A stretch of DNA of 64,000 nt from Scylla paramamosain (GCF_035594125.1 NC_087190.1:10169104-10233103), one strand, 5' to 3'. Numbered from the stretch's first letter, positions 12,901 to 23,724 are shown. Notes: generated from the letters alone by a model not told the origin. Numbers and translations: made by a program.

Positions 12901-13335
12901 CTATGCAGGCAGACAATGATCCATGTCTTCAAGTCGCTGGTGCTCCCTATCTTGTTGTATGGCTGTGAGACATGGACACTTAACAGTGGCTTGAAGAGGC
13001 GTCTCAATGTCTTTGGTACCAAGTGCCATTGCAGAATCATTGGGTATCGTTGGAATGACTTTGTGTCAAACCAGCAACTGCTTCATGGAACTGGCTCGAG
13101 GTCTGTTACCAGTATAGTCTGTGAATGCCAGCTCCGGCTATATGGACATGTGGCTCGCCTCCCCGACGTTAACCCTGCTCATAGGGTTCTCTCTGTAAGA
13201 GACAACCCTAAGTGGAGGAGACCAAGGGGACAGCCACACAACTCATGGCTGGGGAAACTTGATAGATCGATGCCGGGATCGTCTCGGGATGGACAGGGCA
13301 GCCACATGGGAGCTTGCTCAGAGGGATCGCCTTGA
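9957..13335 (+). pseudogene. RTE-like endonuclease/reverse transcriptase, broken
   Basis: The start is taken at ATG 9957 because it opens M-G-T-W-N-I-L-T-L, the usual first motif of the apurinic endonuclease domain. A stop follows within about 35 codons and the frame changes. The next block (10057-10518) has L-G-G-V-A-I-G, V-A-V-Y-A-P-T-E and I-V-L-G-N-F-N (normally G-D-F-N). The block at 10564-11106 begins with I-D-H-I-F-V-N and A-T-D-H-R-L-V-V. Reverse transcriptase blocks follow the insertion: S-G-F-M-P-G-K-P-T-I-D-R (12180), Y-V-D-L-K-K-A-F-D-S-V-H (12275), G-V-R-Q with L-A-P-S-L-F (12460) and V-F-A-D-D-A-V-L (12580). The catalytic Asp pair is therefore intact. The C-terminal region (12900-13335) includes L-Y-G-C-E-T-W-T-L, typical of this clade. 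At least five disabling changes make it inactive. Confidence 0.82.
11413..11979 (-). mobile_element. family A Jockey-like LINE, 5'-truncated, inserted in the RTE-like element
   Basis: Oriented on -. The 3' end is a T-run on + at 11413-11431 (poly-A of the element), followed by the family tail with TGGCCAAGGGCAACAAAAAT and then about 430 bases of C-terminal coding sequence, open on - from 12010 to 11570. It stops abruptly at about 11979 within the family sequence, as for target-primed insertions that end early. The flanking RTE coding sequence resumes with about 20 codons missing, so the insertion came with a small target deletion, or a later deletion occurred. Confidence 0.88.
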
Positions 13336-13699
13336 GTGGAGGCAGCTGGTGAGTGAGGCAATGCTCCCCTTGGCGTATGCTTCCCATTAGAGTGAGATGC
13401 AGCAGATACCTTGTCCCTTGCTTGTGTGGGAGGCAGTAGGTGAGAGGCACCATGGATGGGGCAGGCAGGGATCCCCTGCCTGCCTATAAGGTGGGGTGGC
13501 TGTAAGGTGGGGGGAGACACCAGGTGGTGCCCCAGATGAGGGCGACTGTCTCCTGGCTGTTGAGCCGGACAACCTCTACCAGGTCCTAGTGCTGGCGCAG
13601 TGAGAGACTAGCAGTGCTCACACTTGAGGTGACTTGGTCACTTATCTCCCAAATGGACTCTGCAGTAGCAGCAGAAGCATTTATCCTGCTGAAGTGATT

Positions 13700-14125
<426 letters not shown>

Positions 14126-14127
<2 letters not shown>

Positions 14128-14600
14128 TTTTAGATGTGATAGCAGTACACTCATACCTCAGTACTATGGACTAAAAGTGCAGGACACCGGTCCGATGAAG
14201 CCGATTGTCTGTAGGTACCGACACTAAGTGTTAGGTTACGTTAGGATTAGCAAATATCAACAATTACACTATGAAAGACAGGAATAAATACAGTACTGTA
14301 CTGTACTTTTAATCAAGCACACAATGCCATCCCATGGTATCCATGGTAACCATGGTCAGTACCCAGGGGAGTAGCAGCAGTGATGAGGAAGACCAGTTGC
14401 TGGTGACAGTGCCAAATCTATTGGAGGTTCATAGCTGTATGGACACTGTGCTACAATTTGGGGAACACACCAAGAATACAGATATCAGTGTTCATTATGG
14501 AAACCTCAGAATTCTTTGAGAGGCTATGATTAAAGAACAATTTCAAAATGGCAAGCAATTAAAATTAGACATCTTTTTCAAACCATTACATGTCACAGGG
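14126..14600 (+). mobile_element. Tigger/pogo-like DNA transposon, internally deleted copy 1
   Basis: The left end contains ACTCATACCTCAGTACTATG, the kind of terminal sequence seen at Tigger/pogo inverted repeats, and recurs inverted near 19020-19050. After about 180 bases the sequence enters the C-terminus of a transposase (14334-14590), so the N-terminal DNA-binding and catalytic parts have been deleted. A second deleted copy lies on - at 18510-19055. The right terminus was not located. Confidence 0.65.
14334..14590 (+). pseudogene. Tigger-like transposase C-terminus with PIP-box-like motif
   Basis: Open from 14334 to a TGA at 14517-14519, then continuing in the same frame. The first part has S-S-S-S-D-E-E-D-Q-L-L-V-T-V-P-N-L and I-S-V-H-Y-G-N-L-R-I-L. 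Past the TGA comes E-Q-F-Q-N-G-K-Q-L-K-L-D-I-F-F-K-P. The Q-x-x-L-x-x-F-F pattern fits a PCNA-interacting (PIP) box, known at the C-terminus of pogo transposases. The TGA also occurs in the second copy (18510-18770, -), so it was probably present before the two copies separated. Function of the fragment is not expected. Confidence 0.6.
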
Positions 14601-16500
14601 GAAAGGGGGTGGGGTTAAGGTTGATCAAATCAGTGTTTCTTTCTGTTTAGATTAAAGGGTTTAATTAAATTTTGGGATATTTATTCAAAGTTAGAATTGA
14701 ATTACTTTTGCTTTGATTTAGTTTATTGTTCAATTTAGTTTTGATTTAGCTGTTGTTAATAGATGTAGAAATACTAGACTAGGTGCCACCAGTCATAGTT
14801 TCCGCTAAATAATTCTAACCTTGCTTTATATGGTAGCATTTTAGTCTGAGGTCTATAAGGCACTGGAAACACTCAATGACAACTGATTGAGTTTTATTGA
14901 TGTTAGCTTCTAAATAACAAATATTTTCAAATATTTTTTTCTCTTCTGATTTACAATGATTTTCTAGAAATTAGTTCAGTTACCTAGGACCAGTGGGACC
15001 TCCTATATTGGGAACAATGATAACTAATGAGTTCATAATAATAACATTTAAATGAATGTTATAAAAATTAATTGGTACTTCAGGGGCTTCCCTTGATTTT
15101 TGGAAGAAAACATCCTAATTGTGTAAGTGTTACATTCAGTTGTGTGTATCACTGGTGTTTGACTGCTGCCTTATCAAAGACAATTTACCTTAGTCTGTTT
15201 ACATTCTAAATTTTGTTTCCTCCCCCCAAAAATAATAATAACTGGCAAAGGGGAATTTTACATCCTTCTCTCTGTGGACAACGATGTTGATTAGTCTTTT
15301 TCACAAATAATCAATAAATATAGGTACAAAAATGCTTATTTTCATATGAACAAAACCTTTAAGCAATCCAAGGTTTCGGGCCCTGACGGACATACCTGTG
15401 GACAACAATGTCAGTCTCCAACACCAAAATGAAGCGCTGGGTTTTATATATTGGCCACCATACATCCCAGGAACTAGTCCTCTGCCTAACTATAAAGACA
15501 TAATTTTGCAATGTCCTTCGTAGTTGATCACCCTTCTACATTCACACATTTTCTTGAACATTTTTGCTAATGGTCTCTGTACTCCTGGATTCTATCACTC
15601 TATTAATAATTTTTGGATCTAAACATTAACAAAGAATTTCTCTCAAAATACAGATTATCAGTTCTGGCATATTTTCTCATAATCTACAATGTTTTATGAT
15701 TGTGATTTTTCATGTGACTGGGCCAGGAATATGGTCATTTTCCAGTTGCCTTACAAATCAAAGGATACTACTCTGCACCATCTCCAAATATCAACAACTA
15801 ATTTAACAATTTGTAGCTTACAATTTCATTTAATTTTCTTGTTCTATGGTTTTTACTAATTCCGAAAGTATATACAAAGTTTTGTTTACATAAGCAAGAA
15901 GAAAGTAAATTCTATATTCATGACCTTTAAGCTATAAAACTACTTCCTATGATTATTATTATTTGGATTTTTTTTTTTTCTCCCCTAATTGCTGTTTTGT
16001 CCTATGACCGTAGTTCCATCACCGACGTTTCCCTAACCTTGCAGGTTTGCCAGATCAAAACCCTCCGTGAAACACTCTTATGTGGTAATACTGCAATCTA
16101 GAACTTTCGGTTAACGGAATTCGGTATCCCTAATATTTTCTATATGCAGGAATCTACGCCTTTCCTTATTAAGATAGTAAATTATATTATGTTTTTTTAT
16201 TAATATATTTGAATGCATAAACACAAGTAAACATATGATTAGCCAAATCCTTTGTTGTGGTACCAGAGTGCGCCCTCTGCACGCGCGTGCAAGTTTTGAA
16301 GGGATGGAGGCCTGTACATGCCTTGTAAGACCCTTCAGTGAAAATGAGAGAATGGCTTTTCTCTCTTTCATTAAAGGGAGGCTTGTCATCATGTCCAAAT
16401 GACAGGTTTCTAATATACAGCTGGAGAAGAAACAAGCCTGGGAGGAAATATGCCAGCAATATGCTGAAATGTTTCCTCCCAATGAAGGTTGTGCCCCCAG
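14601..16500. other. AT-rich intronic sequence, nothing recognised
   Basis: About 1.9 kb with only short open frames. No transposon protein, RNA gene or convincing exon was seen. At 16515-16548 there is a short (GT)n-(G)n tract. Frames of 130-150 codons on - at 16111-16585 have no domain I recognise. Confidence 0.4.
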
Positions 16501-16513
16501 ATCCACCATCTCC

Positions 16514-16548
16514 GTGTGTGTGTGTGTGTGTGTGGGGGGGGGGGGGGG
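16514..16548. repeat. (GT)n followed by poly-G
   Basis: Short tract of GT repeats running directly into about a dozen G residues. Confidence 0.85.
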
Positions 16549-16789
16549 CAAGGAATAAAGCAATTAGAAAGTGCCACAATAACAAGGAAATGATGGGCTA
16601 ATGGTTTGAGGGCTGTAGAGTTGATTGTGGAAGGAAGAGTTACACAGGTTAAAATAAGTAAATAATGAAAGAAAAGAAGTTAGAACATAGATATAACAAG
16701 GAAATGATGAGTAGATCATGACTAAAAAGGCCCAATGCTAGTGATGCAATATAGTTTAATAATCATGGAAGGAAAAGGAGTTACATGGC

Positions 16790-17640
16790 CAAACTCGCCT
16801 TGTTACCAACTACACTATCAAGGTATGTGAAACTTTCTGAAATCTCAACATCCTCACTGCATGGATGAACAGACTGTACTGTTTCATCCAGCAGCCCTGA
16901 AACACCTGTACCTTGGTCTTGGCCCAGGAGACCTGAAGTCTCAAGGGCTTTGCCTCCTCATACAGTGCCTAGAGAGTCATCACCAAAACCTCCAGTGACT
17001 CCGCCAGGATTACTGCATCATCAGCAAAAACTAGGTCAATGACCCTGGTATTGCCAGTGGTGCTCCACAATGACTGGTCCAGTATCCAGTCCATACAAAT
17101 GTTGAAAAGCGATAGGGCAAGGACACAGCCCTGCCTCACTCCCACATTCATGGGAAAGAAGCTGGACAAGGCCCCACCAACATTTCACAGCACTCTCTGG
17201 CCAGTCAGCAGACCAATAGTTCTCGTAGGAATCCCACAGAGTCACAGAATATCCCAGAGTGCCTCACAGTGCACTGAATCAAATGCCTTCTTGAGATCAG
17301 CTTAGGCTGCAAGCATCCTCTGTTGAAATTCACATCAGCACCCTACCAGTAAGCGAAGTGCTAGGATATGGTCAGTTGTTGACTTGCATTCGTGAACCCA
17401 GACTGTTCAGGTTCAGCACAATACCACGGTAGTTGTTGCAGTCCTGGTGGTCCCCTTTCCCTTTCCAGATAGGGACGACCAACCCCTTCTTCCACTCAGA
17501 AGGAATAGTACCAGACTGCCATACGGCAGTCAAGACTGCATGCAACCCATGGATCATGGCAATAGGCAAAATGCATGCAAAATATACTAGTGGCGTGGCA
17601 GCTTCTGGAAGCTCGCCTGTGAACATACTATAAGCATCCT
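16790..17640 (-). mobile_element. RTE-like LINE fragment (same family as 9422-13600)
   Basis: On - the readable order is H-A-V-L-T-A-V-W-Q-S-G-T-I-P-S-E-W-K-K-G (17560-17500), W-K-G-K-G-D-H-Q-D-C-N-N-Y-R-G-I, then G-V-R-Q-G-C-V-L-A-L-S-L-F (17140) and V-F-A-D-D-A-V-I-L (17030). It matches the reverse transcriptase of the element at 12000-12770, but with frame changes. Both ends are truncated. It also shows what the insertion at 11413 removed: the segment before A-V-W-Q-S-G is present here. Confidence 0.82.
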
Positions 17641-18150
17641 CTGTCCTTTGTCAGCAAGAAATCTGAGTAACTTTCCAGTATAAAGCTTCCTACACAGCAC
17701 AGGAGATGAATATTCATTTACTACTTATCTCACGTATGAAATAAAGATGAGAGAAGGTGAGTTGAAGAGGAGGTGGACCAGGCATCAGCTGACGACATTG
17801 TTGGATGACATTGTTGGTGCCACTTCTTCCATGTGCAGAATGTATAGCTTGAGATACCAAATATTTTGCAGTTCTTCTACTTTCCAGTTAAAAATAACCA
17901 AAATGTACTTCTTATTCTGATCACATAATTCTTGCTCATATGTTTTACAGAACATACTTTACACTGTAAATAAACATGACACCCTGCAGGAAAACATCAC
18001 CTTATTTCTTCACTTCTACACCAAAGTCTTGTAAACGTGTTTGTGTTTTTAAATATTTCCTCATATATGGGTCGAGGGGGACTGAAATTCACATATTATA
18101 CTCCAATGAGAATATGCTAGCGCTTCATTATGCATAAATGACAACTTAAT
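17641..18150. other. intronic sequence, nothing recognised
   Basis: No open frame, repeat or RNA gene stands out. Confidence 0.35.
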
Positions 18151-18200
18151 CCTTAATAATGTCCCAAAGGAAAGGTCCAAGGGAGGTCTCAATGTACCTT

Positions 18201-18493
18201 GGATCTGCTAAGTTTCACTTGGAGGAAGATGTGAGACGGGTGTATCACCATGGATCTGCTAAGTTTTACTTGGAGGAAGATGTTGTAAGACGGAAATACC
18301 ACCAACAGACTCCAGGATCACCTGATGCACCAGCAGTACCAGCCTGTCTACCCTCACTGTCACCTAATGAACCACCAGCCTCTATCTCACATTGTTCACA
18401 TGATACTGATACATCTGTACCACCAGCACAGCCTACAAGCAGTACATCATTGGAACTGCAAAGCTGGCTGGTACCGCTGGTGCATCAGGTGAA
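18201..18493. repeat. 51-bp direct repeat and 27-bp inverted repeat
   Basis: A 51-bp period direct duplication starts at 18201 and 18252, each copy with GGATCTGCTAAGTTT and TTGGAGGAAGATG. Downstream, 27 bases at 18318-18344 recur inverted at 18467-18493 with one mismatch, around a 122-base spacer. Both lie in a 118-codon open frame on + (18159-18515) rich in Pro and Ser. I do not recognise that frame and regard it as chance. Confidence 0.8.
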
Positions 18494-18509
18494 CACAGAG
18501 TCTGCACTA

Positions 18510-19055
18510 GTTTAAAAAAGCTGTCTAATTTTAATTGCTTGCCAGTTTGAAGTTGTTCTTTAATCATGTCTCTCAAAGAATTCTGATATTTCCATAATGA
18601 ACACTGATATCTCTATTCTTGGTGTGTTCCACAAATTGCACAGTCTCCATACAGCTACACAGCTCTGATAGGTTTGGCACTGTCACCAGCAACTGGTCTT
18701 CCTTGTCACTGCTGCTACTCCCCTGAGTACCAACCATAGTTATCATGGATACCATGGGATGGCATAGTTATAGAAAATTATGATAATTTAAACACAACAC
18801 ATAAAAAGGGCAAAAACCATGGAGCAATGAGCTACACATGTTGTTATACTGATGTAAACAAAGTGAATGCCTGCAAATAAGCAGTCAGTTCTCAAAGCAG
18901 CAGCACACATCCAGTGTTGCCACACCTCCATCCGTAGTGCACGGGACTTTTAAAACTGAGTTGGCTGCACCAGATTTTGTCTGCTGCTTCCAAAATCCAT
19001 TAAAGTGAAGTCCATAGGAGAGGTATGAGTGTACTGCACAGCTACAGCGCTGCAT
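18510..19055 (-). mobile_element. Tigger/pogo-like DNA transposon, internally deleted copy 2
   Basis: Inverted copy of the element at 14126. On - it starts with a terminus containing GCAGTACACTCATACCTC (about 19050) and passes through about 270 bases of non-coding sequence. It then enters the same transposase C-terminus (18755-18573), with S-S-S-S-D-K-E-D-Q-L-L-V-T-V-P-N-L and I-S-V-H-Y-G-N-I-R-I-L, a TGA at the same position, and N-terminal loss as in copy 1. Downstream homology runs through the K-Q-L-K-L-D region and stops near 18512. The two copies differ by several substitutions and short indels. Confidence 0.65.
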
Positions 19056-19090
19056 CACACCAGATGTGAATAGAAAACACACATTTTTTT

Positions 19091-20008
19091 AGGGATCTTG
19101 GCACCTACGCTCTTCCTATTATTCATCAATGATCCTTTAAACCAAACTTCTTGTCCTGTTCACTCCTTCGCTGATACCACCCTGCACTTTTCTACATCTT
19201 TTTATGGATGTCCAACTATTCAGGAAGTAAAAAGTTCATGCAGGGAAGCCACAGAATGCCTGACTTCTGATCTCTCCAAAATTTCTGACTGGGGCAGTGC
19301 CTCAAAAGTTCAGTTCCTCCATCTATCAACTCGACACAACCCTCCAGACAACTATCCCTTCTCCAGTGACACTCAGCTGTCCCCCCTCTTCTACACTGAA
19401 CATCCTTTCCTTATAATCTAAACTGGAAATTTAACATCTCATCTCTAGCTAGAGCAGCTCCTATGAAGCTAGGTGTTCTGTGTTTTCTCATCTCCCAACC
19501 CAGCTGCTAACTCTGTACATGGGCCTTATCCATCCATGTATGGAGTTTGTTTCACATGTTTGGGGGATTCCATTCAGACCACTATTTTAGAGAGGGTGGA
19601 ATCAAGTGCTTCATTGACTAACTCTCTCATATCACAGCAATGTTGCAGCTCTTACTATCTTCCACTGTTATTTTCACACTAACTGCTCCTCTGATATGCT
19701 AACTGCAAACATCTCTTCCAGCAACCTGGCAGCACAAGACTCTTCTTTTTCTCATCCTTATCTGTCCACCTCTCTAATGCAGGAATTAACCTGTAATTTC
19801 AATGATTCATCCCTTTTTTGGTAAAGTGTAGAACTCCCTGCCTGCTTCAGTGTTTCCTCCTTCCTGTGTCTTGAACTCTTTGAAAAGCTAGGTTTCAAGA
19901 CACTTATCATCTCTGTTTTTATTATTTTATCTGATATCTCTATGAGAACTGGCATTAAGTGGGCCCTTTCTTTTTATTAAAGATTTTTGTTGCCCTTGGC
20001 CAGTGGCC

Positions 20009-20013
<5 letters not shown>
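19091..20013 (+). mobile_element. family A Jockey-like LINE, 5'-truncated, strongly decayed
   Basis: Begins within reverse transcriptase with [16 protein letters not shown], then F-A-D-T-T-L-H-F in place of Y-A-D-D-T-T-L-H, so one catalytic Asp is lost through a deletion. It continues through [12 protein letters not shown] and the C-terminal region with many indels. It ends with the family tail TTGCCCTTGGCCAGTGGCCC, which passes straight into (CA)n at 20014. It is one of the most diverged copies in the window. Confidence 0.88.

Positions 20014-20083
<70 letters not shown>
20014..20083. repeat. (CA)n microsatellite at a LINE 3' end
   Basis: Pure CA tract that starts exactly where the family A tail ends (CTTACACACA). 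The tail at 41588 also runs into CA repeats. Confidence 0.93.
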
Positions 20084-20085
<2 letters not shown>

Positions 20086-20262
20086 CAATTTTTTTTCCAT
20101 AACTTTATGATGAAACATAAAATTTTTTTTCCGCAAAAAGTCACATCTTTATGAAATAGGGGGTACATCTTATGCAGAGGTGCATTTAATATGCTGGCAA
20201 ATACAGTGTGTGCTACTAGGTGAACAGGGGCTACACATTAAGAGGCTCACCCATTTGCCTCA

Positions 20263-20330
20263 TCGTGGCCAGGACTTAAACCCAGGACTTCTCAGTTATG
20301 AGCCAAGCATGCTAACCACTACACTACAGT
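20263..20330 (-). other. tRNA-like sequence, probable SINE head
   Basis: Read on -: GTAGTGTAGTGGTTAGCATG resembles an A-box region, and GGGTTTAAGTCCTGG resembles a B box. Spacing is tRNA-like, with CTCATAA, which could be an anticodon loop, between them. Extra sequence follows (ATGAGGCAAATGGGTGAGCC) before a unique region. No clean acceptor stem could be paired, so this is more likely the tRNA-derived head of a SINE, or a tRNA pseudogene, than a working tRNA gene. Only one copy was noticed in the window. Confidence 0.45.
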
Positions 20331-20337
20331 ACACAGT

Positions 20338-20347
20338 GTTTGTGTGT

Positions 20348-20424
<77 letters not shown>

Positions 20425-20476
20425 GCCCTTACATCTGGCAGTGCAGAAGTGCATCATCATCACATCTAAAACTGTC

Positions 20477-20514
<38 letters not shown>

Positions 20515-20567
20515 GTTGTTGTTCTCACATCTGGCAGCGTGATGGTGCAGCCTCATTGCATCTAAAA

Positions 20568-20614
<47 letters not shown>

Positions 20615-20740
20615 GTTGTCACGTCTGGCAGCACAGTAGTGCAACACCATCACATCTAAAACTGTGTGTGTTTGTTTTGTCCTCACATCTGGAGTGATTT
20701 GATGGTGCTGTGTCGTCACATCCGCCACAGTAGTGAGACA
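20338..20740. repeat. composite array: (TG)n alternating with a 60-75-bp unit
   Basis: Three (TG)n tracts (about 20338-20417, 20478-20510, 20569-20611) and a short fourth are separated by related blocks. Each block begins TTTTGT or TTTGC, has CACATCTGGCAG or a close variant, and ends CATCACATCTAAAA followed by CTGT or GTGT. The whole behaves as a minisatellite of about 100 bp with an internal expanding microsatellite. The edge motif CTGTTTTAGATGTGAT also follows the CA tract at 14125 in inverted form. Confidence 0.8.
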
Positions 20741-22390
20741 TTTCATTTGTGTTTTTTCACAATGTGGTGATGCCATTACCAGCTTTCCTCTCCCCTTCTC
20801 TTGCATGTGAGCTAACATGTTGTTGTGGTTGATAAATGGTCTATCCACATAAAGAAGTTGTGTGCTCAGATATGTGAACTGTACACAGAAATATGTATAC
20901 AAAACATAGCATGTATGCATTTATTTTTATTATCTGTGACACCAATGGTAGGAATGTATGACCCACGCAATACCAAAGCATGAAACTCAAGGAAATAATG
21001 TGCATTTCTGGAGGGTGAAAATTTAGGGCTCAGGACGAAACTTAAGGATCATGAAACTCAGAGGGTATTGTACTTGTAATATACAGGACATGAGCTAAAC
21101 TTGCATGTGTCTGTGTCTGCATTTCTTTTCTCAATGCAGTCTCCTTGCTTCCATCACCTCTTCTGGTCTAATGTGGGTGTCTGTTTTTATGGGAAAAAAT
21201 GTACAGTTAGGTTACTGCTTATGCATAATATTCATTTTGCTTCCAAGTCATACTGAAAAATGAGGAACTTAAAGCCAAATGTGGGGAAGGGCTGCAACAA
21301 GTCACAGAAAAGTTCGTAATGTGGAGCAGGGTAACACTAATATCAGGGGAGTGAGCACACTGCTGCTGCCATACAAAGCCATGTTAGTTTAGTGAGAAGG
21401 GCAGGCTGCAGCCACTGCTGCTGCCACTGCTGCTGCAGCCATCAACAGCGATATTAATAGTGAGTGTTCAACAGTTGTGTGTGTGAACAATGGCTCAGTG
21501 TGTTTATTTTTTGTGATTGTCACTGTATGTACTGCGTACTTTGGGGGCCAAGAGCTCTTTAGGTGCATGAGTTTAAATCCTGTCCTTCATGAGGAGACAC
21601 CATTCTGGGCCTGATAGATGAGAGAAACTGGACAAAGAAAAAAGTAAAAAAAAAAATTGTTTTATTCATTATAATTTTTATGTTTCATGAGCTCTTGTTT
21701 ATCTATTACCTTCAATTATTTGCATAAAAATTTTGAATGCTATAGGTAGTCTGGAAATGCATGTATCTTATTTTAATTTTTGAGGAGCTTGTCTCAATCA
21801 GGTCAGAATCACAGTCATTTTCTGTCGTTACTTTCATTAAAACTCTAATGTGAATCACACTAAATTGGGCTGATAGCAGAACTGAAGCCTGGCATTAACA
21901 GAGACCTGACTGCTCTACCTTTCACTCACTGATATCCTCTGTCCTCCACACATGGACTGGTCATGCCATCAGGTTAAAACCCAGCTAACATGGAACTATT
22001 GGAAATTTACTGGCCCAGTACTGAATTTCCTGGAAATTAAACATTGGCACAATGCTTGCAAAACCTACCCCTAATATTTGACCATTATAAATCCCTTATC
22101 CATTTGCACCCAGGGCAGTTAATGGGATTGTATCAAATTTGTTAAGGACCAATGTCTGCATACCATTATAATTCCAATGTCTTGTACTGGCCAGATATTG
22201 GCACAACACCATTTATTTTTATTATGGAATTGGAATTTCAAAACAATTTCAGTTATCCATACTTATTCCATTGTCCAGTATTAGACCTGTATTGGATGCA
22301 TTCCTTGTTTTCAAATGTTAATTATGGCTTTCCATTAATTCCTGATAGACATACAATGTAGATACTACTGAAAAGCATGTTTAATTATAT
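20741..22390. other. intronic sequence, nothing recognised
   Basis: About 1.65 kb without a recognisable gene. It has a short CTG-rich patch around 21410-21440. No splice-bounded open frame was seen. Confidence 0.35.
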
Positions 22391-22397
22391 ATATAAT

Positions 22398-22520
22398 GGA
22401 ACTTCAGTTACCAAACATCTCCCTTTTCAAACAACTCGGTTTTTTAACAAAAAATTTTAACTCATAATTGCTTTGGTTGCCTTACCATAATTCAGCTTTT
22501 GAACAAAGTTACTTGATTTC
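22398..22520 (+). mobile_element. Tigger-like terminal fragment
   Basis: Begins GGAACTTCAGTTACCAAACA and continues with CAAACAACTCGGTTTT and GCTTTTGAACAAAGT. Alternation of 'gaac(c)tc' with 'ttcgaacaa'-type phrases is typical of Tigger/pogo termini. Only one end is recognisable. The assignment rests on family knowledge, not on a paired repeat. Confidence 0.45.
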
Positions 22521-22707
22521 AAATACTAAAAGATGTAGCAAAAGCTGCCATTTATTACTAACTTATAGTTTCTTTAAATATTTCCTTAATTTTTATATAT
22601 TTGGAAGAGAGACATAGAGTATAAGACAGTAATTCAGTCTTTGAAATAAGTTAAATGTGATCCTGTTGAAGACCCTTGAATCAGAATCAGAATCAGTGAG
22701 TGGCACC

Positions 22708-22708
<1 letters not shown>

Positions 22709-22749
<41 letters not shown>
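22709..22749. repeat. (GA)n microsatellite
   Basis: Short GA tract with one AAA interruption, just upstream of the LINE that starts near 22790. Confidence 0.9.
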
Positions 22750-22810
22750 GACACATGAGAGATTTTTTTTTCGGGGGGGGAGCTTCTGCAAAAAAAGTAG
22801 GAGAACAAAG

Positions 22811-23724
22811 ATGGTGATGAATGCTTGCTGTGTGTGTGAGGAGGTGACCAACAGGTCAAGATGAGTAGCATGTGGAAGGTGTATGAGATGGTACCATGTG
22901 ACTTGTGTGGGCATGAAAGATGTAAACATGAAGTTGCTGAGTCACAAGAACATTACATTGTGTGGTAAATGCCTAGAACGAACTCAGGATGCATGTAACA
23001 TAGAGATGATGAAGAGGAGTGCAAGAAAAGCAGCAAGAAAAGCAGCCAAACAGAAAATAAGAAGAGTAAGAGTGACGCCAAGGCCAAGACCAGCCAGGAA
23101 GACAACTGCCAAGGACCAGCCAAAACCAACCAGCCTAAACGAGGAGAGGTGTAACAGGATGAAGATGGTAAGGAGGCACCCAATACAGATTATTGGGATA
23201 GTATGGTGCACTACACTCCTGTCCAAGTCAGGTGCTCCGTGCCTGGAATTGGGTGCACCAATATGCCTGGTGCCAGCATTAGGGACATCACAGAAAAAGT
23301 CAAGCAAGAGACTAAGAAGATGGAAGATGGCATGCTGATCGTCCAGGGTAGGGGAAACCAGCTGCAAGAAAATGGAGTGGATGCCACTGTGAAGGAGATA
23401 ATGGATGCTGTGATGTCTGCAGAGAAGAAGACGAATGTAGCTGTGGTGGGAATTCTGAGACAGCCACAAGAAAGTATGGAGTATGAGAGGCTGAGAAGAG
23501 GAACAAACAAGAGACTGTGTGAAGAAATTGTGATGATAAAGATGAAATGGATGACTGAGAAGAGTGGGAACATGAGCTTCCTAGACCTGGACAAGACCTT
23601 GGGCGAGGACCAGTTCTATGCCAGGGATGGAGTTCACCTTAATGCGGATAGCAATGCGAGGATGGGAGCGAGACTGCAAGAGTGGGTGAAGGCAAGGACG
23701 GTGTGCTGTGTGGACCTGATATGA
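22811..23724 (+). pseudogene. LINE ORF1: PHD finger plus SGNH esterase-like domain, broken
   Basis: From ATG 22811 the frame gives C-C-V-C, a stop TGA near 22862, then C-G-R-C, W-Y-H-V-T-C and L-C-G-K-C. This Cys-Cys-His-Cys layout fits a PHD finger of about 50 residues. A basic stretch follows (K-R-S-A-R-K-A-A-R-K-A-A-K and R-P-R-P-A-R-K). After a frame change near 23200 the second part has I-V-Q-G-R-G-N-Q-L, V-A-V-V-G-I-L-R-Q-P and D-G-V-H-L-N-A-D-S-N. The last is the Asp-x-x-His block of SGNH/GDSL esterases. ORF1 proteins of CR1-group LINEs are known to carry PHD and esterase domains and to bind nucleic acid or membranes. At least two lesions disable this copy. Confidence 0.72.

Larger units (their letters stand above)
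9422..13600 (+). mobile_element. RTE-like non-LTR retrotransposon, near full length, broken
   Basis: A GC-rich leader (about 9480-9956) precedes a single long coding region (9957 to about 13335) for endonuclease plus reverse transcriptase. A GC-rich tail runs to about 13600, where a compound microsatellite begins. The copy carries many lesions and is interrupted at 11413-11979 by an opposite-strand fragment of family A. A second, shorter copy of the same family is at 16790-17640 on -. The type resembles the LINE proteins often mis-annotated as craniofacial development protein 2-like in invertebrates. Confidence 0.8.

Noticed and set aside
18159..18515. 118-codon Pro/Ser-rich frame with an internal repeat
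   Set aside because: The repeat is explained by a 51-bp duplication, the rest by an inverted repeat next to a Tigger-like copy; no homology recognised.
20263..20330. Functional tRNA-Met gene
   Set aside because: A CAT triplet lies in a plausible loop, but no clean acceptor stem could be formed and the sequence continues as a larger repeat-like unit.
20338..20740. CRISPR-like array
   Set aside because: The genome is eukaryotic, the alternating parts are TG microsatellites and not unique spacers, and the units are diverged.
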